From NCBI GenBank assembly GCA_031549115.1, contig JAVBQJ010000047.1, forward strand, positions 1 to 18,147: a stretch of 18,147 bases of DNA, given 5' to 3'. Under the pieces are notes generated by a model. That model made no database searches, was not told the DNA's origin, and saw nothing but the letters and a program-made list of their open reading frames with translations. Source of the stretch: JAVBQJ01 sp031549115. GTDB lineage: Bacteria > Verrucomicrobiota > Lentisphaeria > Victivallales > Victivallaceae. The position numbers and the translations under genes are program-made. Every line of letters starts with the position of its first letter. Positions within the stretch are counted from its first letter, which is position 1. Positions 13,053 to 18,147 of the stretch are shown here, piece by piece.

Positions 13053-14159
13053 ATGTTTCGTTTGGCATTGGTGGTGTCGGCGCTGGCGTCATTGGTTTGC
13101 GGCGCGGCGGAAATCGGGGATAAGCTGCCCGTATTGGATCTGAAGTATCAGCTCAATGGGCCGGTGAAGTTCCCGATTGAAACGAAAAAGGATAATCCCG
13201 ACGCGGAAAAACGGTTGCTGCTGCTGGAGTTTTTCGGCTCGTATTGGCCGGGCAGTACCGATATGGTGATGATCCTCAACGGACTCCAGGAGCGTTATGC
13301 GCCGCAGGGCTTGAAAGTCCTCGCCATCTCCGGCGAACCGGCGAAAAGCTTTGAAGAATTTGCCGGCAAACACCCGGAAATCAAATTCACCCTGGCCCGC
13401 GATCCGGATTATCTCGTGTCGCGTCAGACCATTCCCGGCGATATACTGTTGCCGGTGGCGGTGATTGCCAACGGCACCGGAAAAATCGTCTGGGCCGGCG
13501 ACGCCGGCGAGGTACCGGACGCGCTGACGTCGATTTATGGCGGTACTTACGATGAATCCGCGCGCCGGAAGATCATGCCGCTCTATTCGGCGCTGAGCGC
13601 CGCCGTCCGCACCGGTTCGGTCAATGAAGTGGCGTCGGTCACCGAACGCATGCTGGATCTCGAACCGACCAACCTGGCGGCCATTCAGGCGCGGCTGTTC
13701 GTCCACGAAAGCAATGCCGAATTGGACAAGGGGTGGAAATTCCTGCAACGGCACCGGGAACGGAATCCGAAGGAGCCGTTGTGGTACGCGTTGAGCGTCA
13801 GCTATGGCGCCCGGAACGCGGAATATGCCGCTGGCGGCGTGGAATGCGCGCAGGATTTCCTGAAGCGTTTCCCGCAGGCCGGCGCCGAAGAGGTCACTTC
13901 CATGGCCTGGGATCTGGTGAACGGCTATGCGTATTCCCTCCCGGCACTGGAAGCGGTGCGGACGTTGATGAAGCAGGCGCCGCAGGATTCCTGGCGCGCC
14001 GAAGCCGTGCGGGCATTGCTGGGCTACCGTGAATGCAATCTGGAGGCGGCGAAAAAGCACCAGGACAATGCCGTCAAGCTCGCCTCCGCCGCGCAGGTGA
14101 ATACGGCGCAATTAGAGGGATTGCGCCAAGTCGCCGCATTCTTCGCCGGACTGCGCTAA
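13053..14159 (+). CDS. Secreted thioredoxin-fold (TlpA/redoxin-like) protein lacking CxxC
   Basis: This is a 368-residue protein. A signal peptide (MFRLALVVSALASLVCGAA, then EIG) directs export. Cys16 is not in a lipobox, since SLVC lacks a small residue before Cys. Residues about 20-170 resemble a thioredoxin/TlpA-type domain: IGDKLPVLDL, LLLLEFFGSYWPGSTDMVMIL, LKVLAISGEP, and LLPVAVIANGTGKIVWAG with a proline at the cis-Pro position. The active-site region reads SYWPGST where active homologues have WCxxC, so disulfide chemistry is not expected. From about 175 to the end is a helical region with TPR-like character (ALSAAVRTGSVNEV, MLDLEPTNLAAIQARL, FLQRHRERNPKEP). A binding or scaffold role is more likely than catalysis. 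It has its own strong ribosome binding site and a terminator 15 bp downstream. Confidence 0.82.
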   Translation: MFRLALVVSALASLVCGAAEIGDKLPVLDLKYQLNGPVKFPIETKKDNPDAEKRLLLLEFFGSYWPGSTDMVMILNGLQERYAPQGLKVLAISGEPAKSFEEFAGKHPEIKFTLARDPDYLVSRQTIPGDILLPVAVIANGTGKIVWAGDAGEVPDALTSIYGGTYDESARRKIMPLYSALSAAVRTGSVNEVASVTERMLDLEPTNLAAIQARLFVHESNAELDKGWKFLQRHRERNPKEPLWYALSVSYGARNAEYAAGGVECAQDFLKRFPQAGAEEVTSMAWDLVNGYAYSLPALEAVRTLMKQAPQDSWRAEAVRALLGYRECNLEAAKKHQDNAVKLASAAQVNTAQLEGLRQVAAFFAGLR

Positions 14160-14174
14160 ACTGGACTTCGATAC

Positions 14175-14204
14175 AAAAAACACCGGTGGAAGCCGGTGTT
14201 TTTT
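14175..14204. terminator. Bidirectional rho-independent terminator
   Basis: AAAAAACACCGG (14175-14186) and CCGGTGTTTTTT (14193-14204) are perfect 12-base complements around a 6-nt loop. A T run follows the GC part on either strand, so the element should end both convergent transcripts (stops at 14159 plus and 14217 minus). Confidence 0.92.
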
Positions 14205-14216
14205 GGTGTTTTGACC

Positions 14217-16268
14217 CTAATCGGCGATTATCGCGAAGCCGTGAGGTGCAAGCCGGATTTTCCCGGACGGCAGTTCCTCATAGCCGACGGCGTCCCATAC
14301 CGTTCCCGACGGCCGCTCCCACTCGATCGGGGCTTCGGTGCCGGTATGGAACAGGAACCTTACTTTGTGCCGGTCCGATCGGCGCTCGCGCACGCTCAAG
14401 CCGAACGGCAGCAGCCGCGGACCGAAGCACGATTCCAACAGCTTGCCGGTAATTTGTACCGGCGCAACCGTTTCGCCGTTGGCATACGCCAATGACGGCG
14501 ACGCCAACAGCGTAATCACGCTGCCCTTGCCGGCTTCGCGGCGGATCGCCGCGGCTTCTCCGGTCGACCAGCGGCCGAACACAACGGCATCGGCGGCGAC
14601 TTCCCCGATGCAATACCAGCGTTGATTTCCCAGCGCTTCGCCGTCGATTCGGGCGGTTTCCCCGGCAATTTCCCAGCGTATTTTTTCGCGGAAGCCGCAC
14701 AGTTCCGCCATTTCCGGTTGCGGCCGGTCGATGGCGACCCAGGTGTTGTCGTCGCGAACGGCAAACGGATATTCCACGATCAGCGTACCGCCGTTGTGGA
14801 CGAATTCGCGCAAACGGGCAGCAAAAGCGGCGGAAACGATTTCGGTCGCGGTCACCACCAGGCAGCGGCGCGAACGCAAATCGTCATCGGCGGTGACGAA
14901 GTCGATCCCCTCCGGCAGCCGGTCATAGAGCACGTGGGCCGCCCGCAAAGACGGTTTGTAGAAGTCGAGCGCCGTGTCGTTGCTCTCATCCAGCATCTGC
15001 GCCTGGTTGAAACACTGAATCCGGGAAATCAGATCCGAACTTTTGTCATACAGCAACGCGAGCGGGGAGGGGGCGCGCCGGGTTCCCGCCAGAATCGCGC
15101 CGTGCTCTTTCAGGATTCCCGCGATCCGGTCGGCCGCGGCGCTGCGCTCCGTCGAACTGCCGTTGATTTCACGCAGCCCGTAACCGTTGGTTTCGTTGCC
15201 AACGCGTTCGCTGCGGTACTGCCAATAGGTGAAGCCGGATGTCCCGGTCGAAATCCCCTGCCACACCAGAAAACGCAGCATATCGCCGCGGCAGGGCCGC
15301 GACCAGTTGCCGTGCGACGGATAGAATTCATGGATCCAGAAGCCCGGATCGACCCGGCGCAGCCAATCGCCGATCAAATCGCCCTCATGGCTTTCGGTCA
15401 CCGTCGCCGGACGCAGCGGCACCGGGAAACTCGTGCCGTAGAAGTCCGTAGTGGAGGCGTTCAAAAGATCGTCCGAACTGTCACAGACGCTGTCGGCGAC
15501 CACCGAAGCGCAACCGATGTGGTTGAGCACCACCGCTCCCGGCGCGGCGCGGCGGATGGCGTCGGCGACATTGCGGACGTGCTCGGACACCGCCCACGCC
15601 GCCCACTGCCGCCACAGGAACATTTCCGCATAATCCGCCGCCGATTCGGGCGGCATCACGGTGTCGAAGGTGCTCCAGGCTTTGCCGAATTGCCGATTGA
15701 GTTCCTCGACGCTGCCGAAGCGGTTTTTCAGCCACTGCTGGTAGGACTCGGCCGAGTGATGGCAATGGCACTGCCCCGCCGGGCGGCTGCGCGGTTCGTT
15801 CCACGCGTCATAGAACCACAGCGCCGGGTGATTGCGGTAGCGCGAGGCGCATTGAAAGGTGAATTCCGCCGCCCGTTCGGCCACTTGCGGGTTGTCGAAG
15901 CACGGCAGCCAGCCGCCGACATAAAAAGCGCCGTGGGCGATCGGCGGAATCCGGACGCCGCTGAAACCGACCCGTGACCCCTCCAGCTCGGTGAACACCC
16001 AATCGGGGGCACACTCCAGAAGCGGCTTCAACACCACCCGCAAACGGTGCCGCTGCGCCAATTCGAACAGCCGGTCCAGATCGTCCCAGGTAAACGAATC
16101 GTAAATGCGCTCGTGGCTGCGCCATTGCGGCCGGTACTGAATATGGGTATATCCCAGACGGGCAAGCTCCCGCAAATCCGTATCCCACTCCTCCGGCAGC
16201 GGAGTGGGGGCACGGTAGTATTGGGTGCCGTAGGGGAAAAATTCGGTTTTCAGCGGATTGTCCTTCAT
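14217..16268 (-). CDS. GH42 beta-galactosidase
   Basis: This is a 683-residue enzyme with no signal peptide, so probably cytosolic; it hydrolyses terminal beta-D-galactosides. The N-terminal TIM barrel (about 1-390) has YGTQYYRAP, LKPLLECAPDWVF, the FDNPQVAERAAEF segment and HPALWFYDAWNEP with acid/base Glu158. Glu314 in WIHEFYPSHGNW is the likely nucleophile. Residues about 390-600 fit the GH42 trimerisation domain of Rossmann-like fold (VVTATEIVSAAFAARLREFVHNGGTLIVEY), followed by a small C-terminal beta domain. The family's zinc-site cysteines are partly kept: Cys123, Cys167 and Cys169 are present, but the last position reads Ser172. AGAAAGAG precedes the start. It is the last gene of a minus-strand operon, 15 bp after the CBM9-like gene. 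Confidence 0.92.
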   Translation of the reverse strand: MKDNPLKTEFFPYGTQYYRAPTPLPEEWDTDLRELARLGYTHIQYRPQWRSHERIYDSFTWDDLDRLFELAQRHRLRVVLKPLLECAPDWVFTELEGSRVGFSGVRIPPIAHGAFYVGGWLPCFDNPQVAERAAEFTFQCASRYRNHPALWFYDAWNEPRSRPAGQCHCHHSAESYQQWLKNRFGSVEELNRQFGKAWSTFDTVMPPESAADYAEMFLWRQWAAWAVSEHVRNVADAIRRAAPGAVVLNHIGCASVVADSVCDSSDDLLNASTTDFYGTSFPVPLRPATVTESHEGDLIGDWLRRVDPGFWIHEFYPSHGNWSRPCRGDMLRFLVWQGISTGTSGFTYWQYRSERVGNETNGYGLREINGSSTERSAAADRIAGILKEHGAILAGTRRAPSPLALLYDKSSDLISRIQCFNQAQMLDESNDTALDFYKPSLRAAHVLYDRLPEGIDFVTADDDLRSRRCLVVTATEIVSAAFAARLREFVHNGGTLIVEYPFAVRDDNTWVAIDRPQPEMAELCGFREKIRWEIAGETARIDGEALGNQRWYCIGEVAADAVVFGRWSTGEAAAIRREAGKGSVITLLASPSLAYANGETVAPVQITGKLLESCFGPRLLPFGLSVRERRSDRHKVRFLFHTGTEAPIEWERPSGTVWDAVGYEELPSGKIRLAPHGFAIIAD

Positions 16269-16283
16269 GTTTTTCAGCTCTTT

Positions 16284-17219
16284 CTATTGAAACAATTGAT
16301 CCAGAATCCGGGAGGTTTGTTCCCGGGTAATTTCGTCGGTGATCCGGAGCGCGTCCCCGGCCAGTTGGCGCAAAGCTTCTTCCTCTGCCGGACTGCGCTC
16401 CGGCAGCAGCAACAGTGCCTCCATCCGGGCGACCGGCTCCGGGTTGGCGGCACAATATTGCTGAAAATAGCGGTCGTTTTTCCGCTGCGCCTCCTGGTAA
16501 CGGCGCGGCGCATCGGCGCGCCACGCGTCCAGGCGGTCGGCGGCAAGGCGCGCCGGAATGGATTCCGCGCCGGAAGCGTGAATCAGCTCCAGCGGCACGA
16601 AGTTCTCCGGGTCGAAAAACATGCCGTTGGCGAGACGGGCATACGTCGACACCTCCGGCGATTTCCCCTGGGCGTTGCGGCCGATATTGAAGTAGAGCTC
16701 CCGGTAATCCATATCCTCCGGCAGCAGCAGATAAGGAATTCGCACCTCCAGACGGTAACCGTTTGCGAAGCGCTGCAATGCCGCATTCCAATTCCACAAC
16801 TGATTGGGCTCCGGACAGTCGTTCCAGTTCAGCGGACGATTGAAGCGGGCGCCGGCGGCGTTGACGATCAATTGAATCCCGCGGCCGTTCCGGTCGGTCA
16901 GGAAAATTTCAATGCTGTCGTCCTGCCATAATTCCCCCTGGTCGGCGGCATTGGCGATCAATGCCGCCGGATCCGGGTCTGTCGCTTCGAGCGCCAGATA
17001 CACCGCGTCGATCCCGTAGGCAATGCGAAACGAGGTCGGCCGCTCCGGCGCGGCATGGTCGCCCAACCGATGCATGGAAAGACTCTCTTCGACATGTTGC
17101 CAGCCGGGGTCCGAAGCGAATTCGCCGTCCATGACCGGGGTCTGTTCCAGAAACTTCACCGGTACGGCCGCGACGGCAAACGCGGCGGCGATACCGGCGG
17201 CAAAAAGTATCGTTCTCAT
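16284..17219 (-). CDS. Secreted stand-alone CBM9-like carbohydrate-binding protein
   Basis: This is a 311-residue protein. A signal peptide (MRTILFAAGIAAAFAVAA, then VPV) predicts export. Residues about 20-215 match CBM9-like domains: TPVMDGEFASDPGW, AYGIDAVYLALEATDPDP, the signature ELWQDDSIEIFL (96-107), LIVNAAGARF and YRLEVRIPYLLL. Residues about 222-311 are a charged, helix-rich tail (YQEAQRKNDRYFQQY, EEEALRQLAGDALRI) with no recognised domain. No catalytic part is present, so the protein probably binds glycan or assists the neighbouring enzymes. ATG 17219 overlaps the upstream gene's TGA as ATGA, which implies translational coupling. An upstream extension of the frame is rejected because the signal peptide begins here. 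Confidence 0.85.
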   Translation of the reverse strand: MRTILFAAGIAAAFAVAAVPVKFLEQTPVMDGEFASDPGWQHVEESLSMHRLGDHAAPERPTSFRIAYGIDAVYLALEATDPDPAALIANAADQGELWQDDSIEIFLTDRNGRGIQLIVNAAGARFNRPLNWNDCPEPNQLWNWNAALQRFANGYRLEVRIPYLLLPEDMDYRELYFNIGRNAQGKSPEVSTYARLANGMFFDPENFVPLELIHASGAESIPARLAADRLDAWRADAPRRYQEAQRKNDRYFQQYCAANPEPVARMEALLLLPERSPAEEEALRQLAGDALRITDEITREQTSRILDQLFQ

Positions 17220-18147
17220 TGCAAATCCATGAGCTGCATAATGTAATTGATCATCGTCAGGCGAATGGTCTGCGCCGGGACGGAGTAGACCTCCAGCGTA
17301 TCCAGCCACTGCCGGGCTTCGTCGGCAACGGCCTGTTTTTCCGGCGCGGCATTCCGAATCGCCTGCTGCAATGTGGTCGCGTAACGAATGTCGTCGAGGG
17401 CTTCGCGATAGGCTTCCCAGGCCAGCGTGTCGATGACGCCGTCGATGGTGGGATAGACAATGCCGATATCCCGGTGCAGGCCGTCGAAGTCGTTCCAGGG
17501 GTTGCCGAAGGCGCTGTAGTAGACGAACGGCATGCTGCCGTCGTAATCGTTCAGCCAGGTCAAAAGGCCGTAGTTGCGGCGGTAGACTTCGGGATTTTCC
17601 ACCGCGGTCTGCGGGTGGCCGTAAATCCAGATCAGGTGTCCTTTGTCGTGCCACAGGGCCGCTTCGCGCCGGTCCGCCGGTCCGCCGCAAACCAACAGAT
17701 CGAGCAGATCGCCGGCGACTTGAAAGGTATGCAGTTTGGTGCCGGAGGCGAACACCTTGCCGCCGTTCCGGTGAATTTCACGCCAGATCGTTTTCTGCTG
17801 TTCGACCGCATCCGGCTCCGCTTCGTCGACGGCATAAAAGTAGACTTCGCGATGGCCGTAAACCTCTTCGACGATATCGGAAATTTCCCGGACCCGGGAG
17901 GCGGCAAACGCCAGTCCTTCCGGGGAGCTATCCAACGCCACGTGAAGATTGTTTTCCGGCGCACTCAGAAACAGCGGCCGGGTCGCCATGCCGCTGTCGC
18001 GGCGCAACTCCAGGATGCGCCGGAATTCGACATCGACCTCCGGGTTCCGGGTGGTCCGGCTGTTCTTCTGCTGCTGGTAGGTTCCGGCATGGGTGACGCC
18101 GTGACCGGCGAGATTGCGGAATTCCGCCTCGATCTGCTCCCAGTTGC
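17216..18147 (-). CDS. GH123-catalytic-domain-like (DUF4091-type) protein, C-terminal part
   Basis: The gene enters from beyond the window's right edge; the last 310 codons are visible and the frame is open to base 18147. The internal TTG at 18007 is not needed as a start. The sequence resembles the C-terminal catalytic region of GH123 proteins. It has a strand ending in the Asp-Glu pair VYFYAVDEAEPD (Asp codon at 17827-17825), which corresponds to the catalytic pair of N-acetyl-beta-galactosaminidases. GHLIWIYGHPQTAVENPEVY and the final IDGVIDTLAWEAYREALDDIRY match the DUF4091-type ending. Localisation and substrate cannot be told without the N-terminus. It is the first visible gene of the operon with the CBM9-like protein and GH42 beta-galactosidase, and ends in an ATGA overlap. 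Confidence 0.8.
   Translation of the reverse strand, partial: NWEQIEAEFRNLAGHGVTHAGTYQQQKNSRTTRNPEVDVEFRRILELRRDSGMATRPLFLSAPENNLHVALDSSPEGLAFAASRVREISDIVEEVYGHREVYFYAVDEAEPDAVEQQKTIWREIHRNGGKVFASGTKLHTFQVAGDLLDLLVCGGPADRREAALWHDKGHLIWIYGHPQTAVENPEVYRRNYGLLTWLNDYDGSMPFVYYSAFGNPWNDFDGLHRDIGIVYPTIDGVIDTLAWEAYREALDDIRYATTLQQAIRNAAPEKQAVADEARQWLDTLEVYSVPAQTIRLTMINYIMQLMDLQ

Noticed and set aside
11449..13092. 547-codon minus-strand frame opposite gatA
   Set aside because: Shadow of gatA, running across a terminator and two gene boundaries, with no motif or ribosome binding site.
13053..13110. Lipoprotein signal in the thioredoxin-fold protein (Cys16)
   Set aside because: SLVC lacks the small residue needed before Cys; signal peptidase I cleavage after GAA or CGA is more likely.
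1..18147. CRISPR arrays, insertion sequences, prophage genes, rRNA, known riboswitches
   Set aside because: No regularly spaced repeats, transposase, integrase, phage structural gene, ribosomal RNA segment or recognisable riboswitch was found on either strand.

Overview
The window is high-GC bacterial DNA, very probably from a Lentisphaerota (Victivallis-type) member of the PVC superphylum. This is inferred from a short pseudopilin of the kind that is massively multiplied in these bacteria, lying inside a glycan-degradation operon, together with GH123-like, GH42 and CBM9-like proteins, a LacI-type regulator, and a long-form pyrophosphate-dependent phosphofructokinase. No ribosomal or phylogenetic marker settles the taxonomy.

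Layout. (1) 2-211: the C-terminal end of an EamA/DMT-type transporter. (2) 258-8155, plus strand: a self-contained glycan module. It has a LacI-family regulator behind a near-consensus sigma-70 promoter, then a 1510-residue secreted GH123-like protein with an embedded CBM9-like domain, a pseudopilin, and a cytosolic TIM-barrel-like protein of unknown function. One 16-bp operator word occurs in front of the regulator and, exactly inverted, in front of the large hydrolase gene. A stronger palindromic copy lies 64 bp upstream of the latter. The simplest reading is that the LacI protein controls both itself and the three-gene operon. (3) 8204-9316, minus strand: a membrane-anchored GH18-like protein immediately behind tRNA-His(GTG), convergent with module 2 and separated from it by a bidirectional hairpin. 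(4) 9516-12954, plus strand: a housekeeping operon of PPi-phosphofructokinase, gatC and gatA with 3-nt and 1-nt gaps; gatB is absent. (5) 13053-14159, plus strand: a secreted thioredoxin-fold protein that lacks the redox CxxC and carries a helical tail. (6) 14217-18147, minus strand: a second glycan operon of a GH123-catalytic-like protein (5' end outside the window), a secreted stand-alone CBM9-like protein and a cytosolic-looking GH42 beta-galactosidase. Its first two genes overlap by ATGA.

How it fits together. Two independent glycoside-hydrolase operons, each pairing a GH123-like enzyme with CBM9-like binding and an apparently cytosolic hydrolase, flank a core-metabolism block. No transporter, SusC/SusD pair or sulfatase is present. 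The most unusual element is the pseudopilin embedded between two hydrolase genes and under the same apparent LacI control. It could be a substrate-induced surface or secretion component. That role is a hypothesis; the sequence shows only the gene order, the spacing and the operators.
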